Source of the DNA: Bacteroidales bacterium | GTDB taxonomy: Bacteria > Bacteroidota > Bacteroidia > Bacteroidales > F082 | Assembly (NCBI GenBank): GCA_017461665.1 | Contig: JAFTXI010000030.1 | Coordinates: forward strand, 142,781 to 206,780 | Direction of reading: 5' to 3' | Length of the DNA stretch: 64,000 nucleotides | Shown here: one piece after another, positions 42,467 to 51,706 of the stretch | Numbering within the stretch: position 1 is the stretch's first letter | Layout of the letters: each line of letters starts with the position of its first letter | The notes under the pieces: model-generated | What the model saw: only the letters and a program-made list of their open reading frames with translations | Told to the model about the DNA's origin: nothing | Databases searched by the model: none | Translations under genes and position numbers: made by a program

Positions 42467-43906
42467 ATGAAAAAGTTATTTCTAATTTCATTTTTGATGA
42501 TGGGTTTTATCTTGAGTGCTCAAGACACGATTCAGAATAATGATAAAGGAAAGAAAAAGAAGGAGAAAATCTACAATGAGAATGGCGAACTGATAAAGAA
42601 AGGCTGGAACATCGGACCTCTTCCCGTTGTGGGATATAACTCCGACCTTGGTTTTCAATATGGTGCGTGTGTAGATATTTTCAACTATGGCGACGGATCT
42701 CGTTACCCGAAGTTCGACTATAAGATGAATCTCGAGGTTTCGGCTTATACCAAAGGTTCTCTCAACCTGCGTTTCTACGGCGATTATTATAATCTCATTC
42801 CAAAGTCGCGACTCTTCATAGACGCTGCCTACTTCACCGACAAACGCTTCGAGTTCTACGGGTTCAACGGTTATGCATCTCCTTATTATGATGATATTTA
42901 TGTTTTAAGTCAGCAGTCAACGGTCAACGGTCAACAGTCGTTGAATGAGAAATTCGCCCCTGATTTTAAGAGTGTGTTTTATAGAATGAAACGTAACCAG
43001 TTCAGATTTAATTCTTGCTTACGTCGCGAATTCGGTTTCGGCGAACATTTCTTCTATGGCATAGGTCTCAGCTATTTCAATTATGACATGGGAAGAATAG
43101 AAATTCAAAATGAAGAATATGCCTACGACCAACAGATGACGTTGTATGAATTATATCGCACCAGCGGTCTGATAAAAGAAAACGAAGCCGACGGCGGTAA
43201 CGTTACTCAACTTAAACTCGCTTTCATCTACGACTCCAAAAACCACGACAGTGACCCGAGCAAAGGTACATATTTTGAAGCTACTCTCACCGGCGCTCCT
43301 GACTTCATCGACGGCGATGGTTATAGTCATCTAACTTTCAACGCTGTATGGCAACAGTATTTCCCAATAGTAAAAGAAAACCTTACTTTCGCATATCGCT
43401 TGGTGACCCAAAACGTAGTTGCAGGTGAGATTCCATATTACGCAATGTTCAACTCTAATATGTTGTTCTATAAAAAGATGTCAACTGATGCTGTGGGAGG
43501 TAGCAATTCTGTTCGCGGTATCAACAGAAACGGCGTCATCGGTGCAGGCTATGCCTGGCTTAACGCAGAGCTTCGTTGGAAAATATTAGGATTCCAATTC
43601 ATAAATCAAAACTGGAACATCGCTCTTAATCCTTTCTTCGACGCTGGCATGGTGACACAAAGTTTCCGCCTCGCAGAACAAGAAGCTGCATGGAGTAAGA
43701 TTCAGGAAAAATATTATTTGGCACCGGAAGACGCTAAGAACTTAATCTACAGCGGAAGTAAAGAAGGAATCCACACCTCAGCAGGTTGCGGTCTTAAGAT
43801 AATTATGAATAAAAATTTCATCATCTCTGCCGAAGCAGCTAAAGCATTAGATAAAAGAGATGGCGATAAAATGAAAGTTTATATCGGATTTAATTATTTG
43901 TTTTAA
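42467..43906 (+). CDS. Omp85-family outer membrane barrel without POTRA domains
   Basis: After a signal peptide (MKKLFLISFLMMGFILSAQ) and a short basic linker (KGKKKKEKIYNENGE) the protein is a beta-barrel of alternating aromatic strands. The GGSNSVRGINRNG segment near residue 345 matches the VRG motif of the Omp85 barrel family, and the last strand ends MKVYIGFNYLF with a C-terminal Phe. No POTRA repeats are present, so it is not BamA; a patatin-free or TamA-like surface antigen is the best description. A period-7 array at 42910-42944 adds SQQSTVNGQQS, probably in a loop. A GAGACG hairpin follows the stop. Confidence 0.8.
   Translation: MKKLFLISFLMMGFILSAQDTIQNNDKGKKKKEKIYNENGELIKKGWNIGPLPVVGYNSDLGFQYGACVDIFNYGDGSRYPKFDYKMNLEVSAYTKGSLNLRFYGDYYNLIPKSRLFIDAAYFTDKRFEFYGFNGYASPYYDDIYVLSQQSTVNGQQSLNEKFAPDFKSVFYRMKRNQFRFNSCLRREFGFGEHFFYGIGLSYFNYDMGRIEIQNEEYAYDQQMTLYELYRTSGLIKENEADGGNVTQLKLAFIYDSKNHDSDPSKGTYFEATLTGAPDFIDGDGYSHLTFNAVWQQYFPIVKENLTFAYRLVTQNVVAGEIPYYAMFNSNMLFYKKMSTDAVGGSNSVRGINRNGVIGAGYAWLNAELRWKILGFQFINQNWNIALNPFFDAGMVTQSFRLAEQEAAWSKIQEKYYLAPEDAKNLIYSGSKEGIHTSAGCGLKIIMNKNFIISAEAAKALDKRDGDKMKVYIGFNYLF
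42910..42944 (+). repeat. Period-7 array (GTCAACG type) inside the Omp85 gene
   Basis: GTCAGCA, GTCAACG, GTCAACG, GTCAACA, GTCGTTG are in tandem and encode SQQSTVNGQQS. Confidence 0.75.
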
Positions 43907-43910
43907 ATTG

Positions 43911-43982
43911 TAGAGACGCACCAATATTGGTGCCAGAGCCTGTCGAAGGTACACTATGTCACTTCGACAAGCTCAGTGACCA
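43911..43982 (+). repeat. GAGACG half element fused to a CTGAGC palindrome
   Basis: GTAGAGACGCACCAATATTG includes the palindrome CACCAATATTGGTG. It runs straight into GAGCCTGTCGAAGGTACA and the inverse CACTTCGACAAGCTCAGTG. It lies just after the Omp85 stop codon. Confidence 0.75.
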
Positions 43983-44067
43983 AAAATTAAATATTTTGCA
44001 ATTTTTTAAAAAAAAGATTTGAACAAAATTAACGTTAAAATTATTAATATTTAAAATAAGATTTGTT

Positions 44068-45126
44068 ATGAAAACTTTAAGAAGATTGACCCTTATGATG
44101 GTCGCTTTGTTGATGACAGCCACCATCGCTTTCGCACAAAAACCTAACATCCGCATCCTCGCAACAGGCGGAACAATCGCTGGTTCTGGTAGTTCGTCAA
44201 CTGCAACAAACTACACTGCTGGACAAATGGCTATCGCTACTTTATTAGAAGCTGTACCTGAATTACAAAACATCGCTAATTGTGAAGGCGAACAAGTAGT
44301 TCGTATCGGATCACAAGATATGAGCGACGAAGTCTGGTTAATCTTGGCAAAGAGAATCAACGAGTTGTTACAAGATCCTAATGTCGATGGCATCGTCATT
44401 ACTCACGGTACCGACACTATGGAAGAAACAGCCTACTTCTTGAATCTCACTGTCAACAGCGACAAGCCTGTAGTTTTGGTAGGTGCAATGCGTCCTTCGA
44501 CAGCTATCAGCGCCGACGGTCCTCGTAATCTCTACAATGCTGTCGTAACAGCCGCCGCCCCCGAGTCGAAAGGCAAGGGCGTTCTCGTTGTGATGAACGA
44601 CAATATCCTCGGAGCTGAGAGCGTTACAAAAATGAATACCACAAGCGTACAGACATTCCAGGCACCTAATGCAGGTCCTCTCGGTTATGTATTCAATAGC
44701 AAGGTGTTCTACAATCAAGAGCCTCTCAAGAAACATACAACAGAATCAGTATTTGATGTAACAAACTTGAACGAACTTCCAAAAGTTGGTATCGTTTATA
44801 GCCACGCCGGCGTTAATGCCGACATGGTTGAACCAATGTTGAAAAACGACTACCAAGGTATCATCCACGCTGGTGTAGGTAACGGCAACATTCACAAAGA
44901 CGTGTTCCCTGTCTTGGAGAAAGCTCGCAAAAAAGGAATTCAAGTAGTTCGCTCTTCACGCGTTCCAACAGGACCAAGCACATTAGACAACGAAGTTGAT
45001 GACGCTTACTATCAATTCATAGCTTCACAACAACTTAACCCACAAAAAGCTCGTATCTTGTTGATGCTCGCCTTGACAAAAACCAACGACTGGAAACAAA
45101 TACAAGAATATTTTAATGAATATTAA
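44068..45126 (+). CDS. Type II (periplasmic) L-asparaginase
   Basis: The enzyme hydrolyses asparagine to aspartate and ammonia. It has a signal peptide (MKTLRRLTLMMVALLMTATIAFAQ) and both signatures: ILATGGTIAGSG with nucleophile T36, and ITHGTDTMEE with T115 and D116. GAMRPSTAISADGPRNLYNA and VLVVMNDNILGAESVTKMNT closely follow the AnsB family. Length (352 aa) is normal. The next gene, 74 bp away, encodes a porin, so the pair may take in and process amino acids. C-ending codon bias suggests good expression. Confidence 0.95.
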   Translation: MKTLRRLTLMMVALLMTATIAFAQKPNIRILATGGTIAGSGSSSTATNYTAGQMAIATLLEAVPELQNIANCEGEQVVRIGSQDMSDEVWLILAKRINELLQDPNVDGIVITHGTDTMEETAYFLNLTVNSDKPVVLVGAMRPSTAISADGPRNLYNAVVTAAAPESKGKGVLVVMNDNILGAESVTKMNTTSVQTFQAPNAGPLGYVFNSKVFYNQEPLKKHTTESVFDVTNLNELPKVGIVYSHAGVNADMVEPMLKNDYQGIIHAGVGNGNIHKDVFPVLEKARKKGIQVVRSSRVPTGPSTLDNEVDDAYYQFIASQQLNPQKARILLMLALTKTNDWKQIQEYFNEY

Positions 45127-45200
45127 TTCAACTAACAATTAACAATTATTTTAACTGTTAACTGTACATTGTTAATTGTACATTATTAAAAATTACTATT

Positions 45201-46343
45201 ATGAAAAAACTTCTCACATTATTAATCATCGCTTTCTGCGTGATTGGAGCAAATGCTCAAAGTTTGTCAACTACGCAAGGAAAATCTTTGTACGAAGAAC
45301 TTTCAGGCGTGAAGAAAAAGACAGACAAGTTCAACCTTTATATGAACATGAATGGCAGCTTCGACGCTATGTTCAACGACAATGGCTTCGACTATGGTAA
45401 GTTCAATATGCGTCAGCTTCGTATCGAAGCTAAAGGTAATGTCAACGAATGGCTTTCATATCGTTGGCGTCAGCGTTTGAATCGTCCTAACAACGGTGGT
45501 GATAACATCGACAACCTTCCAACTTCAATAGATATCGCTGGTATCGGTGTTAAGTTAGGCGACAAATTCTCGCTCTTCGCTGGTAAACAATGTGCAGCTT
45601 ACGGCGGTTTTGAATTCGATGCAAACCCAATCGAGATTTATGAATACAGCGACATGATTGAATACATGAGCAACTTCATGACAGGTATCAATATCGGTTA
45701 TGACTTCATGCCAGGACAACAACTTAACTTCCAAATCTTGAACAGTTTGAATGGCGATTTTTATAGCATGTACGGCGTTGTTCCTAATGCAACACCTTCA
45801 AAACTTCCTTTGGTTTATACTTTGAACTGGAACGGTAACTTCAGCAATGTTTATAAGACACGTTGGTCTGCATCTATTATGAGCGAAGCAGAAGGTAAAA
45901 ACTTATATTACTTTGCTCTCGGTAATGAGTTGACATTTGGTAAATTTAATATGTATTTAGATTTCATGTATTCAAATGACAACATTGATCGTGGCCGTAT
46001 CTTGACAGATATGTTCGGTGGCGGACCAAGTTTAGAAAACACGGCTTATATGTCAATTGTCACGAAATTGAACTATCGTTTTGCCGACAAATGGAATGTG
46101 TTTGTAAAAGGTATGTATGAGACAGCTTCGTTAACAGAAAAATCATTGTTACTTGAAGAAGGAAAATATCGCACATCATTAGGTTATCTTGGTGGTATAG
46201 AATATTATCCTATGGAAAGCAACTTGCATTTCTTCTTGACATACGTCGGACGTCATTATATGTATGAAGAAATAGCTAACAAACCAGATTACAGCACTAA
46301 TCGTGTTTCTGTAGGTTTCATCTATCAACTTCCGATGTTTTAA
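45201..46343 (+). CDS. Phosphate-selective porin-like outer membrane protein (OprO/OprP type)
   Basis: The protein has a signal peptide (MKKLLTLLIIAFCVIGANAQ) and then a beta-barrel: FNMRQLRIEAKGNVNEWLSY, LGDKFSLFAGKQCAAYGGFE and a final strand VGFIYQLPMF ending in Phe. RQLRIEAKG and the FAGKQ motif resemble the OprO/P porin family. It lies downstream of asparaginase in the same direction, separated by TTAACAATTAACA-type units, so substrate could be amino acids rather than phosphate; that is inference. Confidence 0.75.
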   Translation: MKKLLTLLIIAFCVIGANAQSLSTTQGKSLYEELSGVKKKTDKFNLYMNMNGSFDAMFNDNGFDYGKFNMRQLRIEAKGNVNEWLSYRWRQRLNRPNNGGDNIDNLPTSIDIAGIGVKLGDKFSLFAGKQCAAYGGFEFDANPIEIYEYSDMIEYMSNFMTGINIGYDFMPGQQLNFQILNSLNGDFYSMYGVVPNATPSKLPLVYTLNWNGNFSNVYKTRWSASIMSEAEGKNLYYFALGNELTFGKFNMYLDFMYSNDNIDRGRILTDMFGGGPSLENTAYMSIVTKLNYRFADKWNVFVKGMYETASLTEKSLLLEEGKYRTSLGYLGGIEYYPMESNLHFFLTYVGRHYMYEEIANKPDYSTNRVSVGFIYQLPMF

Positions 46344-46346
46344 ATA

Positions 46347-46411
46347 GAACTTTAGAATTTTAGAACTTCAGAATCTCAGAATTTTTTGAGATTCTGAAGT
46401 TCTGAGTTTCT
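46347..46411. repeat. Period-8 array folding back on itself
   Basis: AGAACTTT, AGAATTTT, AGAACTTC, AGAATCTC units are followed by the inverse TTGAGATT, CTGAAGTT, CTGAGTTT. The array lies between convergent genes and encodes the last residues and the stop of the minus-strand acyltransferase. Confidence 0.75.
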
Positions 46412-47651
46412 TATTAAACATCCATTTTATATCGGATTTCCATCTTCTTAAAAATTCAGTGAAATCGATGAGGTATAGATAGCTGAAATAGTAGAAGATA
46501 CTGCAACCCAATGCTATCTCCCATGGTAAGAGACAGAACGTCAAGACGACGCATAATGTCATCAACAATGGGTGTAAAACGAATTCTGTTCCGAAGCTGA
46601 CGGTGTTTCCCCAAGCCTTGTCTTTGAAACTATTCTTTAAAATCATTGTAACCAACCATATTGGCAATGTCGCGATTGCTGTTGCCGCATATAAAGGAAG
46701 TCCTAAAATCGCGACTAAAGTTTTCCATAAGACTGTTGTTGCTATATTTTCCTTTGCTACGGAAGTGACAGAGATGCCTTTTTTCTTTCTTCTCTTGATG
46801 AACTTATCGACTTTCTCAAAAGTATCTTTGGCTTTCTCCGGTTCTCTTTCTTTCCATTCTAAAATCTCTTTTATCGTTTCTTGATTACGGTCTAAGCGTT
46901 CTTTCAAATTGCCTTTCAATCCAGATTTTATCTTGGTCATTTCCCAAATGGCTTCGTAGTTTTCTTCGTTGTCGGGGATGAAAGAGATTTGTTTTGACAT
47001 GCGTTCTGTCAGCATCTCGCGCAACCCGTTCATGATGACGGCTTCCGTTTCATCTTTGTGTTGGTTAACATATTCCGTCACGTTGATTGGCTCGCCGAAG
47101 TTGACAAGCGCCGTTGATCGATAGCGGAAATAGTCGCCGTATTCTATTCCAGTAGGAACGATATAAACAGGTTTCTCATGGCCGAAATCGTCGTTTGCTT
47201 TTAGGGCGATATGGAAGATACCTTTGCTGAGTTGGCGTAGTGAGTGTTTTGTTCTGTGAGTGGCTTCCGGATAGAGGAAGAGTTTTACCTCGTCGTGGAT
47301 GACGTCGGCAGCCTTGTCGATGATTTCCGCGTTATTGTCTTTCACGCTTTTGAAACCGTCGCGGATACGATAGATAGGAAGAATTCTTAAGAAGTGCATA
47401 ATCTTGGCGATGGTAGGTTTTTTGAACATATCGCCTCTTGCGATGAAGACTTTCTTCTCTCTGCTGACGCGAAGTAAGACCAAGGCGTCCATCAGAGTAT
47501 TAGTATGATTCGCTGCGAAAATGCAGGCGGCGTTTTTTGGAAGCTTATCGAAACCAACGACTTCACAACGGCGGAAAGCCTTTCTTACATGATAATCGAC
47601 GTAAGGTCTTAAGAAAGAATATAATTTGTTGTCTTCTTGAATCTTGCCCAT
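46368..47651 (-). CDS. 1-acyl-glycerol-3-phosphate acyltransferase-like membrane protein
   Basis: PlsC-type motifs are seen: AANHTNTLMDALVLLR (acyl-acceptor His and Asp), FIARGDMFKKPTIAKIM, FLYPEATHR (the EGTR-like motif) and YIVPTGIEYG. The C-terminal third has two or three membrane segments (TLPIWLVTMILKNSF, PLLMTLCVVLTFCLLPWEIA). It probably acylates lysophosphatidate or a related lipid. The last residues (LRTSESQKILRF) are encoded by a period-8 array, so the tail is repeat-derived. Confidence 0.85.
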   Translation of the reverse strand: MGKIQEDNKLYSFLRPYVDYHVRKAFRRCEVVGFDKLPKNAACIFAANHTNTLMDALVLLRVSREKKVFIARGDMFKKPTIAKIMHFLRILPIYRIRDGFKSVKDNNAEIIDKAADVIHDEVKLFLYPEATHRTKHSLRQLSKGIFHIALKANDDFGHEKPVYIVPTGIEYGDYFRYRSTALVNFGEPINVTEYVNQHKDETEAVIMNGLREMLTERMSKQISFIPDNEENYEAIWEMTKIKSGLKGNLKERLDRNQETIKEILEWKEREPEKAKDTFEKVDKFIKRRKKKGISVTSVAKENIATTVLWKTLVAILGLPLYAATAIATLPIWLVTMILKNSFKDKAWGNTVSFGTEFVLHPLLMTLCVVLTFCLLPWEIALGCSIFYYFSYLYLIDFTEFLRRWKSDIKWMFNKKLRTSESQKILRF

Positions 47652-47691
47652 GATATAAATTTTTTGTTGACGCTACAAAGGTAACAAAAAT

Positions 47692-47759
47692 CTCAAAATT
47701 TCAAAACTTCAAAATCTCAGAAATATTGGAGTTCTAAAGTTTTGAAGTTCTGAAGTTTT
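47692..47759. repeat. Period-8 array with inverted halves between two acyltransferase genes
   Basis: AAAATCTC, AAAATTTC, AAAACTTC, AAAATCTC are followed by inverse units ending CTGAAGTTTTC. The right edge coincides with the stop codon of the acyltransferase-3 gene. Confidence 0.7.
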
Positions 47760-48988
47760 CAATTCTTCTTCGAAAGCCATTTTCTCACGGGTTCGTCGTA
47801 TAATTTCAGGCAGGCGTATGCCAAGGCGATGCTTATTGCCATGACGAGAACGACCATTTGCCATGTCTCGCCGAGGGTGTAGAGCTCGTTTTTGATGAGC
47901 CAGGCGTAGAAGACATACATTACGGGATAATGCACTATATATAAAGGATATGAGATGTCGCCGAGAAAGTTGCAGAGTTTTGTGGAGAATGTCGTTGTGG
48001 TGGTTCCGGAAGCACCGAGCCATACCAAGATAGGGAAGACGAAGATGATGCAGGCGAGTTCGTAAATGCCGTTGACGCTGAGAGTTCCTTCTTTTGGAAT
48101 GTAAGGAAAGGAGAAAAGAGCGAAGAGGACAAGAGTAGAAATCCAGAATGCATTACGATAAAGGAATGTTAAAAATCTATTGTTATTTGTCTTCTGCCTT
48201 TTGTTAAACTTTCGTGCTATCAGCATGCCGACGGTGAAAGGAAACAACATTCTGAGGAGTCCACCGAAGAAGTTGGCGTAGTCTAAGGTCCATCCGATAC
48301 CGATCATGTCGTAGCCCGAGATGTCGAAAGCGATGAACCAGACCCATAAGATACCGGTCAGTCCGGCGAGCGCAGCGAGCATCTTATTTGAGAGACGACG
48401 GATGAAAAGAGCGTAGAGTATGTTGCCGATATATTCGAAGAAGAGCGACCATGAAGGACCATTGAGAGGGAACATCTCGCCGTTGCCGCGTATCTCGTAT
48501 GCGGCTCCATGATAAGCAGGGATGAAAAACATCGTCAGGATAAGAGCGATGATACTCCAGTGGATAGGAGTGTGAGTGCCGTCCCACTGCACGCCGCCCT
48601 GAATCATAAACGCAATAAAACCAATGACGGCGCCCATTATCAACATAGGATGCAGACGAATAAGACGACGCTTGAAGAAACTCCAGATGGTAAGAGATTT
48701 CTGACCTTGTCTGTTGTCAGTTGTCAGTTGTCTGTTGACATTGTTTTTCCATCGGTCGTCATAAGCGTAACTGATGACGAAACCTGACAGCATGAAGAAG
48801 AAATCGACGCCGAGATGTCCGTGGTTGAAAGTCTCGATGATGGAGCCTTTGGCGAAAGCGAATCCTTCAAAGACGTGATACCAAAGTACCATGAGAGCTG
48901 CTGCTCCACGAAGTCCGTCTAATAATGCGTAATGAGGTTTGGTGTCGGCAAAAGCTGTTGACGAGGTGATGTTCTTTATCTCTGACAT
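47759..48988 (-). CDS. Acyltransferase-3 (OafA/NodX-like) integral membrane protein
   Basis: This polytopic family transfers acetyl or other acyl groups to surface polysaccharides or lipids. Seen are LDGLRGAAALMVLWYHVFEG (catalytic His in the first membrane segment), DFFFMLSGFVISY, FFKRRLIRLHPM (RRxxRxxP) and about ten membrane spans ending with ISYPLYIVHYPVMYV. A period-7 array at 48711-48740 inserts NRQLTTDNRQ into the cytoplasmic loop before RRLIRLHP. The start at 48988 is chosen because a TATTTTTG element at 49011-49018 lies between it and the upstream in-frame ATG. Confidence 0.88.
   Translation of the reverse strand: MSEIKNITSSTAFADTKPHYALLDGLRGAAALMVLWYHVFEGFAFAKGSIIETFNHGHLGVDFFFMLSGFVISYAYDDRWKNNVNRQLTTDNRQGQKSLTIWSFFKRRLIRLHPMLIMGAVIGFIAFMIQGGVQWDGTHTPIHWSIIALILTMFFIPAYHGAAYEIRGNGEMFPLNGPSWSLFFEYIGNILYALFIRRLSNKMLAALAGLTGILWVWFIAFDISGYDMIGIGWTLDYANFFGGLLRMLFPFTVGMLIARKFNKRQKTNNNRFLTFLYRNAFWISTLVLFALFSFPYIPKEGTLSVNGIYELACIIFVFPILVWLGASGTTTTTFSTKLCNFLGDISYPLYIVHYPVMYVFYAWLIKNELYTLGETWQMVVLVMAISIALAYACLKLYDEPVRKWLSKKN
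48711..48740 (-). repeat. Period-7 array (TGTTGTCA type) inside the acyltransferase-3 gene
   Basis: On the plus strand GTTGTCA, GTTGTCA, GTTGTCT, GTTGACA are in tandem; the sense strand encodes NRQLTTDNRQ. Confidence 0.75.
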
Positions 48989-49010
48989 TTTGATATCGTT
49001 TTCGTTTCCG

Positions 49011-49018
49011 CAAAAATA
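49011..49018 (-). promoter_or_regulatory. -7 element for the acyltransferase-3 gene
   Basis: The minus strand reads TATTTTTG, a TAnnTTTG match, 22 nt before the ATG at 48988. Confidence 0.55.
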
Positions 49019-49153
49019 CAATAAAATGTGAGATAAATAATTGCTTTAAAGCAAAAAAATACTGAGATATTTCTCCCACAAATAACACTGATTCTCACGA
49101 GTTATTATCTGTGCCCATCTGTGAAATCTGTGGCTATCTCGATAAAAATGTAA

Positions 49154-50665
49154 TTAGATTACACTTTTATCAAGATAAAGTTTAAAACTAACTCCCATAA
49201 TTATCAAGACTGCTATTCCGAAGATGAAGGTGTAGCCGTAAAGTTCCGTCAGGGTTGAGCACATCGCCTCGCTGCCAATCTGACTCAGTCTGTTCGTTGA
49301 AGTGAGAAGGCTGAGGTTGACGTTACTTCCTATCGCAGTGAGATGTTTTCCCATCAAGCCGTTGATGCCATGCTGGTAGATACAGTCTCCTATCGGCGAT
49401 GCCAAGCCTGTCCTGATGAATCCCAAGATGCAGAGTATCTGGAAGTAATTTCTGAATGGCGCTGTCGCCTGGATGAAAGCCGTCAGTGAGATGAAGATAC
49501 AGAGATGCCCGAAGTTACATATCATCAATGGAAGATATAACTTCTCGATATTAGTGTCGGGTGTGATGAGGAAATACATCATTCCGACGTAAGTCACAAC
49601 AGCTGCAAATCCTATGAGGGCTACTCTTCTGTGCTTCCATTGCAACTTTATTATGGCGTAGAACGAGAAGGCTGCTCCCAAGGCGGCGCCGGTGAACTCC
49701 AACCATTTTAACTTTCCCGTGTTGAGTGCGTCGAAGTGCAGGACTGCGTTGGTGAAGGTGTTCTGCAAGACATTCTTCGAGGCTAATAATATCCCGAGAA
49801 ACAAAAACGCCAATAACAACTCAGGGAGTCTCCTGACTTTGAACGCTGCTAACTCAATGAACGGATGTCTTAATCTCTTCATCCTGATAAAATTGATAGC
49901 TAACGAGATACTCGCTACTCCAAGAGCGATTCTGATGTATGGCGAATGAAGCCATTCCAACTGATAGGCATACTGCGCGACGAAGATTAAAGATAAAATG
50001 AAGACGCTCCATAGAATCATGCCTAACCAGTCCATGGCGTAAAGTGGTTTCTTCGGCATGGTCCTAAAGTCACTCATCAAGATTTTTGCTAACATTATCA
50101 CCATCAACAATAAGGCTATGGCGAGACGATGAAGATGCTGCCAATCATAAAGATATATAAGTTGTATGCTGATGGCGTCGAAGACGTGAATCACGCCTAA
50201 GACGACGAAAAACACAAACGATAGAAAAATCCCGTAGTTGTATGTCGGGGTGATCTTCGGGATGATGTTAGAAAAACATTCGAATGTCCCGTAAAGACGG
50301 AAGAACCCGGCGATGAAACCGATGATGACCAACACAAAAGGCGTGTCGATGTAAGGAACGACGAGGTTACATAATGCCAACCCGCTCGCTGCTATGATGA
50401 GATTCGTCCTGTTGGGAAAACGCGACTTCATCCTGAACGCTACCGGGAAATACATCGTCAGCCCTATCAAGACGGCGTGACTCATCATCTTGACGTCGTT
50501 CATAGTGATGGAAAACGATCCTTGCATCTGACTCATCGCGGTGAAATACATCCCGTTGGAAAACTGAAACGCGATGAGAAACAAGATGTATATCCAGAAA
50601 CGTATCTTGTCTGGAACCCATTCCTTGAATGTCATGAAACGAAAAGGTCCTTGTTGCCAAGCCAT
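49154..50665 (-). CDS. MFS-type drug efflux permease (EmrB-like)
   Basis: About 14 membrane spans are visible (for example FWIYILFLIAFQFSNGMYF, LVIIGFIAGFFRLYGTF, IFGIAVLIIMGVSF). There is no strong EmrB signature, but the gene ends an operon with an EmrA-like adaptor and a TolC-like channel and starts 1 nt after the adaptor stop codon, so it should be the inner-membrane pump. The final codons and stop lie in an AT-rich inverted repeat (49141-49171) that may terminate transcription. Confidence 0.82.
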   Translation of the reverse strand: MAWQQGPFRFMTFKEWVPDKIRFWIYILFLIAFQFSNGMYFTAMSQMQGSFSITMNDVKMMSHAVLIGLTMYFPVAFRMKSRFPNRTNLIIAASGLALCNLVVPYIDTPFVLVIIGFIAGFFRLYGTFECFSNIIPKITPTYNYGIFLSFVFFVVLGVIHVFDAISIQLIYLYDWQHLHRLAIALLLMVIMLAKILMSDFRTMPKKPLYAMDWLGMILWSVFILSLIFVAQYAYQLEWLHSPYIRIALGVASISLAINFIRMKRLRHPFIELAAFKVRRLPELLLAFLFLGILLASKNVLQNTFTNAVLHFDALNTGKLKWLEFTGAALGAAFSFYAIIKLQWKHRRVALIGFAAVVTYVGMMYFLITPDTNIEKLYLPLMICNFGHLCIFISLTAFIQATAPFRNYFQILCILGFIRTGLASPIGDCIYQHGINGLMGKHLTAIGSNVNLSLLTSTNRLSQIGSEAMCSTLTELYGYTFIFGIAVLIIMGVSFKLYLDKSVI

Positions 50666-50666
50666 A

Positions 50667-51695
50667 TCAGTTCAATATTTTACATTCTACATTCATTCCA
50701 GAGCTGAGTCGTTCGATGATTTTCACGTCGTTGTTTTCGGTGAAGACGATTTTAACAGGGATACGCTGCTCTACTTTCACGAAGTTGCCCGTTGAGTTGT
50801 CGGGCGATGCGATGGAATATTGTGAGCCGGTGGCATTGGAAATGGCAGCGACTTTTCCTTCCAAGACAACATCAGGGAAAGCATCGACTTTTATCTCAAC
50901 GATGTCGTCGAGCTCGATGTCGCCTCTTTGTGTCTCACGGTAGTTGGCGATAATCCATTTGTCGTTGTTGTCGATGACGGAGAAAAGAGGCTTGCCCGGC
51001 ATCATAAGCTCGCCTTCTTGAATCGTCTTGCGCGACATCGTTCCGTCGCATGGTGCTAAGACGACTGTGTAAGAGAGATTTAACTCTGCTAAGTCTAAAG
51101 CGGCTTTGGCGACTTCAATACGAAGGTCGTTCTGCTCTAAGCGTTGTGTCTGTTCATTTTTAACCAAATTGGTACTTTGTTTCTGGCGTTTCATCGTTTC
51201 CAACTTGGCTTTCAACGATTCGTATTTAGTCTCAACGCCATCGAACTGTTGTTGCGTGACGGCTTCGTTTTCGAGTAAGATTTTGTAACGGTTATAATCG
51301 GCTTCAGCGTTTTTTAACAGAATTTCGACTTCCTTGATGCTCGCGTCTGTCACGGCAATGTTGTTCTCTGTTGTCTCGATGCTTGTCCCCATCACGCTTT
51401 TTCCGACTAAGGCGTTTTGGTAGTCGGCACGTGCCTGTGCAAGACGCAGCTTATATTCGCTGTCTTCAATCAAAACCAAAGTGTCGCCTTTCTTCACTTC
51501 TTGAAATTCCTCGAAACGAATTTCTTTGATAAAGCCTTGAACGCGAGCCGCGACAGGAACGATGTCTTGTCTGACTTGAGCGTTGTTGGTGTGCTCGCCG
51601 CCGAAGTGAATAAATGATGAGGCAATCCAAGCGATGCCACCTAATAATAAAATAACGATTACTATGTCTAAGATTATTTTTTTTGTCTTGTCCAT
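50667..51695 (-). CDS. HlyD/EmrA family periplasmic adaptor
   Basis: One membrane anchor (IILDIVIVILLLGGIAWIAS) is followed by a lipoyl-like half (VPVAARVQGFIKEIRFEEFQ), a long coiled coil (about residues 100-195, LLKNAEADYNRYKILLENEA), the second half (VLAPCDGTMSRKTIQEGELM) and a beta-barrel (FSVIDNNDKWIIANYRETQ). It bridges the inner-membrane pump and the TolC channel. It lies 11 nt after the TolC gene and 1 nt before the permease. Confidence 0.92.
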   Translation of the reverse strand: MDKTKKIILDIVIVILLLGGIAWIASSFIHFGGEHTNNAQVRQDIVPVAARVQGFIKEIRFEEFQEVKKGDTLVLIEDSEYKLRLAQARADYQNALVGKSVMGTSIETTENNIAVTDASIKEVEILLKNAEADYNRYKILLENEAVTQQQFDGVETKYESLKAKLETMKRQKQSTNLVKNEQTQRLEQNDLRIEVAKAALDLAELNLSYTVVLAPCDGTMSRKTIQEGELMMPGKPLFSVIDNNDKWIIANYRETQRGDIELDDIVEIKVDAFPDVVLEGKVAAISNATGSQYSIASPDNSTGNFVKVEQRIPVKIVFTENNDVKIIERLSSGMNVECKILN

Positions 51696-51706
51696 GATGT
51701 TAAAAA

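Noticed and set aside
42467-43906. BamA
   Set aside because: The barrel has an Omp85-type VRG motif, but no POTRA domains are present and the protein is too short for BamA.
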